Origin: Lingula anatina
Lineage: Eukaryota; Brachiopoda; Lingulata; Lingulida; Lingulidae
NCBI RefSeq assembly: GCF_001039355.2
Contig: NW_019773748.1
Span: forward strand, 464,612 to 528,611
Length of the DNA stretch: 64,000 nucleotides
Direction: 5' to 3'
In this document: positions 50,053 to 61,892 of the stretch, in pieces
Layout: the number at the start of each line of letters is the position of its first letter
Position numbering within the stretch: the stretch's first letter is position 1
Notes under the pieces: model-generated
The model's database searches: none
Seen by the model: the letters and a program-made list of their open reading frames with translations, nothing else
What the model was told of the DNA's origin: nothing
Made by a program: the position numbers and the translations under genes

Positions 50053-50589
50053 TTTATTTCTTCATGTTATTTCTCGGTGTAAACTATATAGGACATGCGT
50101 TACTAAAATGTCACGAACGCACGTCCCATTATTAAGACATGCATTACTACACGTAGGACTTACATTACTTGGGAGCCTTTGTCCTACGGACATTGAATCC
50201 TAGTAACGTATGCCCTAGGACTTCCATTCCTAGCAATGCATGCCCTAGGACTAGCATACCCAGGACTTAGTGTCCGGCTTTCGTTACTAGGAGGTGCACT
50301 CCTGCCACCCGGCGGAGCCGCAGGAGACGGGTCGGGACTAAAACCATGAGTACCGCCAGCGTACACGCTGGTTGAACTAATTACCTGATACATTTGCATA
50401 TTCCATCGCTTTGCCCCACTCTCCCATATTCAGTGGTTTGCAGCGATTCCTTCATGATGGTAACGGGCCTTTAGACAATGCTCTTTTCATCTAACTCCCC
50501 AGTCCAATGAAGTAAGTCAACCTAACAGGGCTTGCATCTATTTACATATTTTACCGTTGCTGACATTTCATTGGCTTACATTCTTTGCA

Positions 50590-51960
50590 GAAGTAAACTC
50601 TATTTCTGCATACTGATCATGCATTTACTTGTCTTTGCGTGATTACGTAATATTTTCCCACCATGCAACATTTCCTTATTAGGCAATCAGTAAGAGACTT
50701 GTTTTCAATTTAAGACATCTAGAATGTTATTTGAATTACTCATGCTTGGACCTTATCCAAAATATATTATGAATTTAACCAATTACATAAACTGTTACTG
50801 ACCTTGACCTTTTCCATCTTTTTCTGACACATAAAAAACATGTTCTACACTTGTTGACTCTTGAAGAAAATGTAAATCACGACGGAAAGCGCTTGTCAAC
50901 TGAAAGAGATAAGCACCGGGCAAGTTAGATATTAACTGTACCGTTTGTATATACATAATAATTGATTTGTCGATGGCATTTGATCGAATTCAAACCAAGA
51001 AGTCTATCTCTTATAGAAAAGAGTAGCAGGAGAGACGAAAACAGTGTTCAAACATCTGCGCAGGTGCAGAAGTTGTGTCAGCAAAGAAACAAAATACTAA
51101 CATTACTTTTTTCCGAGTTGAGAACACATCCATAAAAGAGTTTCGCCGGTGATATAGACACACTGGGCTTTTAAGCTATGGCTTGCAATTTGCCGTGTCT
51201 GTGACAATATGGTGATTTCAAGCATGTAGACTATTATGTATTTAGATGAAATATTGAGGAAATGGAAACACATTGCTTTTATTCGTGAAAATGCCTAATA
51301 AGAGATGTACGCAGAATCGAGATCTGCTAGAGTGGACGGCTGACATCGGAGACAGAACCTTCCAACTGCTCTACCGTACATGTAAATGTCATTTCTGTGT
51401 CTTTCTGGTGCTGTGAGCGATATTTGTCTGATGCGATGGCCAAACCCTATGTTATGCAGCCAGCGTGTTGCAAGGTCTTTCTTCCATGTCTTTATTGCCT
51501 CAAGATGGCGGGAACCACGAAATTGCTGTCGATGACTCATTCAAAGGAAAAATGCACAGTTCCATTTTTCTGCGACACGGAGTGTAGTTTTTCTAAGAAA
51601 TATCCAGTTAAGCTTTATGACTGTAAGCGATCTGTCACAGCTCATTTGTCGAAGTGCGGTCTTAATTTAAAGTTGAGCTACGGAGGTGAGACTTTCACAG
51701 AAGCCCACCTGATATCGTTTCGGGTGGGTGTCTTCAACCTTGACGGAAACATGTGTGTTTGTCAACACCATAGAGAAAGCCTGGGTTTGCACTGGTTCAA
51801 GCCGTCTTATTGCCAGTACCCAACACATACAGGAAAGAATCTCAAGGGGAAATTCGTGTGCGATGTGGATATGACCAAATGCTTGTTTTATTAGAGTGGA
51901 AACTTGCTGTAGGAAACTTGCTGTGGAAACTTGCTTGCAGAACTGCATGTATAACTTATT
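50590..51960 (+). repeat. Second copy of the 41.9-43.3 kb dispersed repeat
   Basis: Shares long segments with 41860-43210 in the same orientation, and continues past the point where those copies end, into the rest of the Cys/His-rich frame. Confidence 0.75.
51397..51894 (+). CDS. Cys/His-rich predicted protein in a dispersed repeat, function unknown
   Basis: The product is not recognised. The frame runs at least from CCERYLSDAMAKPYV to DVDMTKCLFY and stop. The likely initiator is an in-frame ATG near 51434 or later; the upstream start is unclear. The second half has a Cys/His pattern (CVCQHHRESLGLHW, then CQYPTH within 25 residues) that looks metal-binding, followed by DVDM. Compared with the partial copies at 42.0 and 43.0 kb, this one lacks four codons (KEAP-type) after KKYP, and one base differs before CDTEC, so the first half may be out of its ancestral frame. 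Multiple copies in repeats suggest a transposon-borne or multicopy family. Confidence 0.5.
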   Translation: MSFWCCERYLSDAMAKPYVMQPACCKVFLPCLYCLKMAGTTKLLSMTHSKEKCTVPFFCDTECSFSKKYPVKLYDCKRSVTAHLSKCGLNLKLSYGGETFTEAHLISFRVGVFNLDGNMCVCQHHRESLGLHWFKPSYCQYPTHTGKNLKGKFVCDVDMTKCLFY

Positions 51961-52363
51961 TCAATTAAAAATTCGTTGCTATATGTGTTTTGATGGCATA
52001 TTTCACACAGACAAGTGGTGCTTTACAGCATAAATATTTTCGGAATACTATTAATTAGGTCGGGGATTCCCCGTTGCTAATGGTGATTTGGTACGCGACT
52101 GTTCTCATGTAAAATAGCTAGATATTTGTGCCTTTTTAAAGGCAAAATTAAAATTTTTGAAAAAGAAAAATATCAGTATCGTTGACATCTGTTAATGATA
52201 TGTTCTTAAACTTTTGATTATACTTAAATACTATATTTATTTGTAATTGTAATACTAACTGTCAGTGCTANCACAATCACCGCTTACGCATTGATATGCA
52301 AGATCTGCGGACAGACTGATGAAACCGGTCGGGGCAAAATAGATGCCGTTATTTTTTCTTTTT

Positions 52364-52366
<3 letters not shown>

Positions 52367-52431
<65 letters not shown>
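52367..52431. repeat. (TA)n microsatellite
   Basis: About 65 bases of TA dinucleotide. Confidence 0.97.
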
Positions 52432-52432
<1 letters not shown>

Positions 52433-52738
52433 CAAAATCAAACTGGACTGTCATCGTGTGGGTTACTGCATATCGGTTACAGAGAAACATCATGTGCCGA
52501 TTCAAAACTATAAACACAGTTTTGAGTTGTACATGCAAGTCTCTATTATTATATATATTATTATTCTTTGTTGGCGACTTTTGGTATTTACTTATGAAGG
52601 TATACATGTGGAACTTCTATGTCGTTTTACCTGAAGGGTTTTGAATTGAGTATAATGTAGCATGCATAGAGAAATGCTAATTTCCACAAAAAATTCTTAG
52701 CTAAATAGAGGTCAACAGTGTACACCTCTACAGCAAAC

Positions 52739-53570
52739 CTTTTCCCGTTCAGCAGCATTTATTTGATTAGTCTCCTCTAGGTCTTGTATTCTCCCATTTA
52801 GCCTTCTTCTTTCATTGTCATTTTCCTCTTTTTGCTGAAATATGGTCGAAATTGGAATATCATTAAAACACAATTTATTATTCACATAATTTCAATTCTG
52901 CACATAACACCCACAATTCACACTTTTATTTATTATTTTCTGTTTTACTTTATAATACGTCGAAAGAAGGAAGTCTCATAAGGCTCTAACCTTCTTGATA
53001 TGTATTTCACATACGACTTCAGGTCCAAGGGAATTATCTTCACAAAATAAATTTGCACTATTTCAAGCAAATAACCTAATCAGAATGTTTTTTAGACTCA
53101 AGCTGTTTATTATTGCAAAGGGTAAGAATCACTCCTACAAGGGTAGGAGTGCAATAAAATATGTCGACAAAGGAGACAGTTTTATAAACAAATATTGATG
53201 TTTATAGCCCACATGTTGAGTTACTTTAGTTGTTTTTGTTTTGCAAGTCATTGAATGGGATAAACAAAAAAGTGCATTGACTTAGTTAATGGCTTCTCAC
53301 AAAAGGAAGTACACAAAAGCGGATAAGCTGAGACCATTATGAACTAGAGGATCAGAGAGGCGATACCGCTTCCGGATATTGTACCAACAGCAGGAGTAAG
53401 AGCCACCACCACTACCACCTGTGCTGTGATTGACAAAATTTACTAATTGCAATAAACCAGTTCTCAAAATATGCCAAAAGAAGCGAAAAACTACATAACC
53501 TTTGTAAAAGTGGTTTGATCAACCAGTTTTGGAGACATAACAGACAGAAAACTTGCATAGTTCAGTTCAT

Positions 53571-53612
<42 letters not shown>

Positions 53613-55793
53613 TTCAAGTTGAAATTATATGTGACCTAAATCCAAGAGATGAGGAGGAATTAGAGAGAGAATCGGTAACGGTGACTTGTATCTGGCGGAG
53701 CCGCAGGAGCAGAACCGTACACGCTGGTGGTATTCATGAGAGAGAGAGGTGTAACAACTACATTTTTATGTCACTCAGTTAATTTGCACTTTCGAAAACT
53801 GTAACTGGCGCAGGGCTTTCGAGATAATGGAAGTTAACATCACATCTTGATAATGCACGTGTTTCATTACACAATTTACTGGTGATCTACTGATTCGGCA
53901 CGTTGCGAACCAGCCGAAGATGGTCCAGAATGCATCCCTGTTGCAATACCCTAAAGTATATAGCTAAAGACCTGGAAAGATCGAGCCAAAGTATGTGTGC
54001 AACGAAATGCTGAGTTTGAGACATGTAATTCTTTGTTGGGGAGGTTAAATCGTGGCTGGAGACGTAAATTCGCTCCCTAATGAAAGACTCCCGTTACAAA
54101 AGGGCAATCATCGTTTATGAGGACTGTCTTTGCGTGTAATTTTAACTCTAAGGAATGAGCTACCGTACCAAATTTATCTTAGCCCCAAGGTGACAGGAAT
54201 AGTGCCCCCAGGTTTTAGTAATGCTAGATGGAATAAATGTCACCTGTACAAAGTACAGGGGAATGGACTACGGCTCCTAGTTCACTGGTATTCCTGTCGC
54301 ATCAGCATAAATGCAATCAGGGTGCTCACTTAGAATTCTTATTAAACTGTCAAATGTACAGACTAAAAGCATAAAATAAGAATGCACAAAATAGGCTTTT
54401 ATCAATTCTATATATATATATATAACGGTTGATAAAATAAAAAAAAAACAAAAAACAAAAACAGCATAACTGTTGTATAAATGGTTTGCTCAAGTTGATT
54501 TTTGAACTTGACCTTTTAAAAATGTGTTAGTAAGATTTATCACTCCTGTGAGTTTCAACACAATAGACCCATCAGTTTACCTTAAATGTGTTATCAGTGT
54601 TGCATTTATGCAGAAAAAAATGTAGAACTTTTTGAATAAATGGCCTGATTATGATGATTTTCGAACTGCCATGAAGAGACCCGACAACTCATTGCCGTTA
54701 AAAGCGTCATTGGAGGCATACATGGCTTTGTGATGAAACAAGATTTCTTATTTTGGGCGTTGCGAGTAGATTCCGTTGTTCATGTGAAATAAAGAAGAGG
54801 TTAGCTGAAGACCGTAAAATGGGATTAATGCACACAGTGTTGGGCTGGCATTATTTATGAGGCCCGAACCAACTGGTGTTCCTCAGAGAAAACTAGTTTT
54901 TTACATGCTTTTTTGAGCATATTACTGCTAGGGATATTTTGGAGTGCGCCCGGCAGGAGCGACCCAATTCTAGATGGGTAGTGGAGATCATAACTAATGC
55001 TACGTTCTACATGAGTAAACTGAAAGGCCATCCCATCGGTGGTGATGAGTTCTTACCGCCTTATATTGTGAACAACAAGGGTTTGATCGCGCTCCAGGGA
55101 GATAAATACAATGGGGCTGTCGGTTTTCCTAGACATATGTTGTCTGCAATGCATATTGTATGAAGTACGGTAAAAAAAGTATTTAGTTGGAAAAATTATC
55201 CGATCAAGCCGACTTTCAAAGTTGACCTGTATTTTATTAATAGCCATTAGTTAGTTGCAATTTTGAAAACATGCCGGGTGGGCCAGATAGTTTTCCACAT
55301 ACTGTGGTTGGTGGTTAAGGTAGTTCCCAAAGAATTTAACTTAAATTATAGGCAAAGTAACTAGCATTGTAGACCTAAATTAAAAAAATTCTTAACCATA
55401 ACCATTATGTCTCTTCTCACCAATATGACACATATTTCAAAAGCAAACTCTTATGCTGTTTAATGGGCACAATAATTTATATTTAACATGCACATACCAT
55501 GCATATTTTAAAGAATCCAGCGATATCGGATAAATCCAACCTCTCTCTCTGCACGGTTAATTTCATGGGCCCTATAGCTTGTTGCAAGTAAGACTCTTTC
55601 AGTTTGTCCATATCTGCCTCCAGCTTTTCATTTGTGTAGCCTTTTGGTATTGGGCTCAGGCGTTGTTTCAAATCATCCAGGAGTCTCTTGAACACCTTCT
55701 CACAGTAATGACGAGACCTGTCACGATTCTCCTGGAGGTAACGTAGCAGTTCCCCACCGACGACGCTGCTATTTTCTAGACTATCTCTCTTGA
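52739..55793 (-). CDS. Guanylate-binding-protein-like GTPase, C-terminal helical exons only
   Basis: Interferon-type large GTPase family member; GBPs act in cell-autonomous immunity, though the role here is inferred. Two minus-strand exons are seen: 55498-55793 (98 codons; acceptor ctgcag, donor gtatgt) and 52739-52834 (32 codons). The first reads RDSLENSSVVGGELLRYLQ ... SRHYCEKVFKRLLDDLKQRL ... PKGYTNEKLEADMDKLKESY; the Cys/Phe spacing, PxGGY-like turn and following Lys-rich helix match the GBP C-terminal helical domain. The second is strongly charged coiled coil (ERRRLNGRIQDLEE), as in GBP tails, and joins in phase. If the last donor is not used, the frame ends VCCRGVHC at 52712. GTPase-domain exons should lie to the right, but I did not find them. 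Confidence 0.75.
53345..53745. repeat. Short relative of repeat X (uninterrupted site)
   Basis: Begins gaactagaggatcag, contains a piece of the 152-bp unit and a poly(A) tract (about 53574-53608), and ends gtgacttgtatctggcggagccgcaggag. The end matches the two flanks of repeat Y copy 1 joined together. It lies in the GBP-like intron. Confidence 0.7.
54470..55250. repeat. Dispersed repeat related to 44560-44800
   Basis: Shares atcagtgttgca, cactcctgtga and ttgatttttgaactt-like segments with 44590-44800 (cctgtgattttcaagacaatg versus cctgtgagtttcaacacaat). Diverged; boundaries are approximate. Confidence 0.5.
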
Positions 55794-55889
55794 CTGCAGG
55801 GGAAATAAGAACTATTTGAAATCATAAACATAAACGGTGCATTTCTGGAAGTCAACCAACAAACTGTTAGCTTTTTAGTGTGCCTCTAT

Positions 55890-56115
55890 GGGTGCTTTCT
55901 CAGAGATTTAGATCGATCTAAAGATTAAGATTTAGATCGACCTAACTCCCTGGGGGTTCACGCTAAATTACAGTCAGCCGAGCGGGCACCATAGTTAATT
56001 ACCCCCTTACAGCTTTTAGTAGGCGGGACAGACGCTTAAGCCGGCCAAGCTGACAGTAATCTAGTGAGACTCCCCACAGGGATAGATCGATCTAAAAATC
56101 TATGGAAATGGGGTG
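55890..56115. repeat. MITE-like 'GATCGATCT' repeat, copy C
   Basis: About 226 bp, from gggtgctttctcagagattt to tctatggaaatggggtg. Arms of 'agatttagatcgatct' type pair with 'agatcgatctaaaaatct' near the end. Near-identical to copy D at 61653. Confidence 0.85.
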
Positions 56116-56119
56116 TTAG

Positions 56120-57675
56120 TCTTCTTGCATTTTGCAAGTTTAAGTTTTCAAACTTTAAGAAACAACTTAATAAGCTAATATAGCAATATTATACACAAAA
56201 ATATCAAAAAGGGTACCATTAGCCATTTAAGATGCAACAGATAAATCAACTTATGTGCACGTTATCAAATGAGCTATTCTAAGGGTGAGGTTTCTGTTTA
56301 AAGTGCAAGTTTTTTCTAACCACCAGGCAAATCGGCCAAAAAGTGGCAAGGTTGGTTCTCACAGAATACATTCATTTTGCTCATATAGTTAGTAATCTTT
56401 GTGACCTTAATTAAACTGTAAAATATTAAAGCTTTCTGTTGCGTTTTTGTCGAGATACAGCCACATGAACATTTCACTGCCTCGCAGTACTCCAGTCTAC
56501 ATTTTCAACTGTGTGAGTGGTGTATATTTCCCCGATGTTTGCTTTACAAATGTGCATGAAGTGATCAATACATTACTTCGACCAATACCACAGTTAAAAG
56601 ATGGATATATTATCTTTATAACGACAGGGATTTATATCATACTTCCGTTGCTATGGTTACAGCCTGCCGAGGTTATTAGAGGTCACCTGATGACTGACTT
56701 ATGTCAGCCATGAAGTAGCAGGAAGATCCCCTACAAGAAAGTACAGCAATTTATGGGAGCTTCATTAAATAATGAAAACTGACACTTTTTGATGAACTTT
56801 TTATTGCAAGGAGCTTTTCAGACATGAATTTTTGCCCCAGAAACGTGGAATTCTGCGCTTTTAAATCCAATTCAAAGGCGGTCCCCGGACCTCAGGCCGC
56901 TTAGGTGTTGGGTTCTATGATAAATGTTCGGAGTTTTTTTTTCTTTCTGAAACCTACAGGTAGGCTCATGTCTGTTTTTTTCTGTTTCACTGAATTGAAG
57001 ATATCCGTGAATGCCACTTTTAAATGGAATAAGATCTTACTGAGATATTGAATATCAGATTTATATTCCTTGAAGCAAAAGATCAGCTTGACTTAAATAT
57101 TAAAAATCTGTAGCAATATTTGGTCCATGTCCTGAATAGTGCAAAATAATCCTTGGATTACATCATTACCATACATAAGTTCTTCGCACTTTATTTTCTC
57201 ATTCTTCTCATGAAGGGGAATCAGTTAGTTGGATAATGTGGATTTGCATTGCTTTGATGTTTTTGTGGAATGAAAATCAAGTGTGCTTTTTTTCAAAACA
57301 TTCACTTTAATCTTGAGTCAAAACTTATTGACAGGAGTTACAATGCCTTCCACACATTTATTAAGTTATTGGTTATAAGTATTTTCCAGTATGAAGATTT
57401 GCATTGATTGCTATACTTCCAAATAATTCGCTTATTTATACTTAAAGATCAAATAAAGAGATTATGCATTATACATGTAAAACCTATTGTTGATTGATTA
57501 AAAGCCGTGTGTGTGTGATTGGTGCCCATTTGTGTCCAATAATTGTTGAAGTAGTAGAACTAAAGAAATGTTAAAGAAATACAGTTTTCTTTATATTATT
57601 AAATATATAATAAATATGGGTTGTTAGTTGTTTTATTTTCTAAACATATTTTTAATCAATTTTGTAAGCTATAGT
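56120..57675. other. Spacer without recognisable genes
   Basis: AT-rich; a short open frame at 56447-56713 has no family resemblance that I can support. If the GBP-like gene extends rightward, its introns or exons would lie here and beyond. Confidence 0.5.
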
Positions 57676-57679
57676 ATTA

Positions 57680-58557
57680 CCGGTGTGGCAGGAGTGCACG
57701 TCCTAGTCCTGGGAATGGAAGTCCTAGGGCATATGTCACTACATGTAGGTTTCAATGTCCGTAGGACAAAGGCTCCCAAGTAATGCAAGTCCTACGTGTA
57801 GTAATGCACGTCCTAAAGGGACGTGCGTTCCTGACATTTTAGTAACGCATGTCCTATATAGTTTACACCAAGAAATGACATAAATAAATAGATATAGAGA
57901 CATACTAGTTTTAAAGATATAATACACGTTTGCTTATTCTATTTACATGACATTTTATCTTTATCGTTTACAATGTTTTTCTTTTCCGATAGGCAGTTTA
58001 TATGCATATTAATGAAGAAACAAAAACAATTTATTTATTTTATGTGTATTTTTCATGTAGTAAACGCAAATTGTGACGTGTTAACGCATATTTTTGGCGT
58101 ACTCCTCCCTCAGTGCACAATATGTATGAGCCTGGTTTGCCCTAAGTTTTTTTTTTATCAAAATAAGGCACCATCCAAAAGCATCCTTTATTTTCCTCCT
58201 TTGAGGTATATGTACAGTGTATATTATTTCATGTCCTTTTCTACTGGGGTGTACCTTTTGTGTTTTGCGTCGAAATTCTTATTTTGTCTCTCTCTCTTTT
58301 TCAAAACCTAAATCCTAAAAGAAAAACAACTTTACACATAACGCTGGATCTCCGTTCTTAGATTTATTTTTCGGTTTACACTCGCAGAAATTGAAAAATA
58401 ACCTCAAACTCGATGTAAATTTGCTCTTGGAAAGTATGGGCTGAGATTTAAGACAAATCAAGACGGTTTAGAAACTGAAAATTACAATATATGTATATAA
58501 TGTTCTGTAATAACCCTTTGCTATGCTGGTGCTTTGAAACTTAAAAAAAAAAAAAAA

Positions 58558-58589
<32 letters not shown>

Positions 58590-59085
58590 AAAATAGTTGT
58601 AAATGTAATGGGAACGGAATTTCAAACACACATTGGACATTAAAAACACCATTAAACATTTTGCTACAAGTAATAAATAGGGGAAAGGGGAGAGTAATGT
58701 AATGTCAAAGGTAGGTGTCGAATCCATAGACTTAACAGAACGATACATGAATTCTTACCTTGTAGTCTTTCACGCTAACCACTACACAGACGAGCTGAAG
58801 TTGCAAACCTCTCATTTTTGACTGATATATGGCTAACCAGAAGGATTTCATTTACATTTATAGTTTTATCATTTGACCGTATTATTGCCTAAGGATAGGT
58901 CTTTCAAATGGCCGGACTTATATTACTGTCATAGTTGTAACAGGAATACAAGTCCTACCTACTCTAATTATGAGCCAGGAACCTAAGTCCCTGTAGGACT
59001 ACTATTCCCAAGTAATGTTAGTCCTACGGACCATTACCAGGAACCGAGGTCCTACGGACTTGGATCCGGATTACTATTACACCGG
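57680..59085. mobile_element. Transposon-like repeat 'Y' (copy 2), uninterrupted
   Basis: About 1.4 kb. In inverted orientation it matches 47374-48506 plus 50052-50312 across nearly its whole length (for example gcccatactttccaagagc at 47.97 kb and its complement at 58.43 kb). Dense short motifs around 'agtcctacgga' lie in both ends; the middle contains a poly(A)-rich stretch (58540-58590). No coding frame supported. Confidence 0.8.
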
Positions 59086-60339
59086 GAATACCACTCCCAG
59101 TTGTACCAAAGCTACATAATTTCAGTCACAAGTCATCAAAATATGAATATCAAGGTTTTAATCACAAAGGTCTATTAGAGGGCAATTGCCTACTCTTGTA
59201 AAGCCTATGGTTCAATTATGCCGTGATTAGAGTGAATGAGCAGGTATTACTTCCCAAGACAAGAGCAACATCCATCCAAATTTTACAATGTTTAGATATC
59301 AATATATCGTCAACAAAAGAAAAGCCTACGAGGATCTCTTTTGTACTTTATATTCTTAATGTTCGTTCACAAGCCAATATAGGTTTGACAGCCAAAGACC
59401 TCTACTAGTGGGTATATTACTCTTTGAAAATCGCCATGCTCTAACTTAGTTTTTTTAATTTTTTTTTTTTGGGGGGGGGGGTAGGGTAAAAAATGTGGGT
59501 ACAGTGTGGACAAGGTGGGTTATATTTTTTGTTTGAATGTGTGGGTGGGGGGAGAATATTGATCAACAAAATACATCACATATGCACATAGTAAATATAC
59601 TACTACTAGAGTATTATAAGCATATAGCGGTACATGAGTAACGTGTATGATGAATGGAAATCTGCTTCGAGAGCTGGAAAAACAGAAATTATTTCAGCTT
59701 AATAAAATATCTCTGAACCTTCACCTTGTCGCACTTGTCTGGTGCTTAAAAATGGCTCTTAAATGTGTCACAATGAAAATGATTTTGATTTAAAATAAAT
59801 CATGATTATTATGTAAATGAGATAAATTTATACCGTACAAAGTTGAAATGTTTCATTCGCACAAACTTGATTGAAGGCTTAAGTAGAAGATGTGTTGGCA
59901 TTCATTAAATATGTGTCCGTTGCCTTCCAGAGTTTCCCGTGTGAAAAAGGTACACATGAGGGATTTAAAATTGAATAAAGACACCTTTAAGTTTGGAACT
60001 GGAGACAAGTTCTTGATATGGGGTGAAATCGCTCGGTGATTATTAATGGGGTGACCAACATTTTCATACTACATTTAAGTATTGAAAGGAAAGATCCCAA
60101 ATAATGAATAAAATATACCAAGAGGAACAAGGTGTTTTAAGCTTTAACCAGAAAGAGGAACAGAGATAAAGAATAAAGAAGAAATTAAGAACAATTAGTG
60201 AGATTGTTGGATAGATGGAAGATAAAGCTATTAAAAAAGGTTTCTGTCAGCAGCAGGGTTAATGACAGATACCCTGCCATCACCAATTGACACAAGTACC
60301 TTGACACTGCAGCCAAGCAAACAATATTTCTCACTGCCT

Positions 60340-61498
60340 GCTATATAATAATAATATGTATTTATTTGCAACTTAAAAAGTTGGATTTTACAATAAAAAC
60401 AAATAGTTGTGAGATGCACAATCTTAAAATATACTTGTAAGTGTTAAAACGATTCGATACACATTAAAAATTCATAAAAACCTCAGTTCTTAAAATTTGA
60501 TAAAGCCCATGGGATTAAAGTTTTTGACGATCGTACAGTCCTCAATTTTGGCACAGTGTACTTATAAACCCGGCGCAAAGTGTAGGAACTTTCATTTATC
60601 TCTGGTAGCAAATGATGGATTTTGTGTCCATCAGAGCACATGTTATGCAATAATGTTTTAGATAGTTCATCTCTTCTACAAGCAAGAGTGATAAGTTTAC
60701 ATGTTTCAAGTGCCCCATCATAGGACAGCTCTGGGAATATAATCTTACATGCTCTAATCTGGTTGGATTCAATTTTATCAATTTGTTGTTGTGTAAGACC
60801 TGGGTGCCACACCTGACATGCATATTCTAATGTAGGTCTGATTACTGATGTATAAAATCTTACAAGTTCATTGGTTGGAATACCCGCTCTTTTCAGAAGC
60901 TTAAGATTGTATAACCTTTTACTTGCTTTTTTACAAATATCACAGATGTGACCTTCCCAGCTCAAATCACTACTGATCCTAACCCCTAAGAAGACAGCAG
61001 ACCCCACTCTCTCAATCCTTTGATTATCTACTAGAAAGGGTGTAGTTTTGTGTCCTTTTTTGATCTCTTTGGTCTTGGTAGTATTTATTTTTAGTTTATT
61101 AGCATGGGACCAAAGAGTGAGTTCTGTTGTTGCATCAGGGAGATTGTCCTGCAGTTTGGTATTCCCGTAGCTTAGAATTGTGGTGTCATCTACATAGTTG
61201 AATGTGTCACATTTGGTGCTCAGATCGTTAATCATAATGACAAATAAAACTGGACCAAGTTTTGTGCCTTGTGGTACACCAGCATTAATGCATTGCCAGT
61301 CTGATTTCACACTACCTATCTTCACACTTTGTTTCCTCTCAGTTAGGAAGCTGTAAATCCAGTTTGAAATAATTCCTGGGATACCTAATTCAGACAGTTT
61401 TTGATAAAGCAGGGTATGGTCTATTCTATCGAATGCTTTGGTATAATCGACCAAAAGCATTCTGGCATATTGTCCTAGAGTGTCAGTCTGCCTTGCAA
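60340..61498 (-). mobile_element. CR1/Jockey-like LINE, 5'-truncated, intact reverse transcriptase C-terminal half
   Basis: An uninterrupted frame (about 325 codons from the first ATG at 61460, open upstream to about 61498; stop at 60483-60485). It shows DYTKAFDRIDH (finger/palm), GVPQGTKLGPVLF, catalytic YVDD in FNYVDDTT, KTKEI, AVFLGVRISSDLSW, then the C-terminal stretch SVIRPTLEYACQVWHPGL and IESNQIRACKIIFP typical of CR1/Jockey-group elements. The 5' half, including the endonuclease, is missing; it ends at 61498 against the motif CAGGGAATTATATC. The probable 3' end is near the (TAA)n-like run at about 60345. The intact frame suggests a young insertion, but it cannot move by itself. Confidence 0.93.
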
Positions 61499-61512
61499 CA
61501 GGGAATTATATC
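61499..61512. repeat. CAGGGAATTATATC terminus-like motif at the LINE 5' junction
   Basis: Identical to the hairpin arm at 19339-19352. It abuts the point where LINE homology stops. It may be one end of a CAGGG-type transposon. Confidence 0.5.
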
Positions 61513-61652
61513 GGAGGGAATGGAAACGGGAAGGGGGTGTGACGATTTCAAGCAATATCATTGCTCCTTATCAATAGAGAGCTGATATCAAAAGAACCCT
61601 AACTGTGTTAAAGCCACGTGATTTAACAAAGGCGAGCAGTAGCCAATCACAA

Positions 61653-61879
61653 GGGTGCTTTCCCAGAGATTTAAATCGATCCAGATAGTAAGATTTAGAT
61701 CGACCTAACTCCCTGGGGGTTCAAGCTAAATTGCAGTCAGCCGAGCGGGCACCATAGTTAATTACCCCCTTACAGCTTTTAGTAGGCGGGACAGACGCTT
61801 TTGCCGGCCAAGCTGACAGTAATCTAGTGAGACTCCCCACAGGGATAGGTCGATCTAAAAATCTATGGAATTGGGGTGA
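61653..61879. repeat. MITE-like 'GATCGATCT' repeat, copy D
   Basis: About 227 bp, same orientation as copy C and nearly identical to it over the central 180 bp (cctaactccctgggggttca ... gactccccacagggata). Confidence 0.85.
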
Positions 61880-61892
61880 CAGAATACCTAAC

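Larger units (their letters stand above)
47374..50312. mobile_element. Transposon-like repeat 'Y' (copy 1), interrupted by a LINE
   Basis: Its two halves (47374-48506 and about 50052-50312) correspond, in inverted orientation, to the continuous repeat at 57680-59085. Both ends are packed with related short motifs such as gtaatgcaagtcctac, ctacggac and gccctaggac. Flanks of this copy match a relative at about 53690 that lacks it, so it is an insertion in repeat X. Termini resemble CCGGTGT inverted; the exact ends are uncertain by about 6 bp. No transposase seen. Confidence 0.78.
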
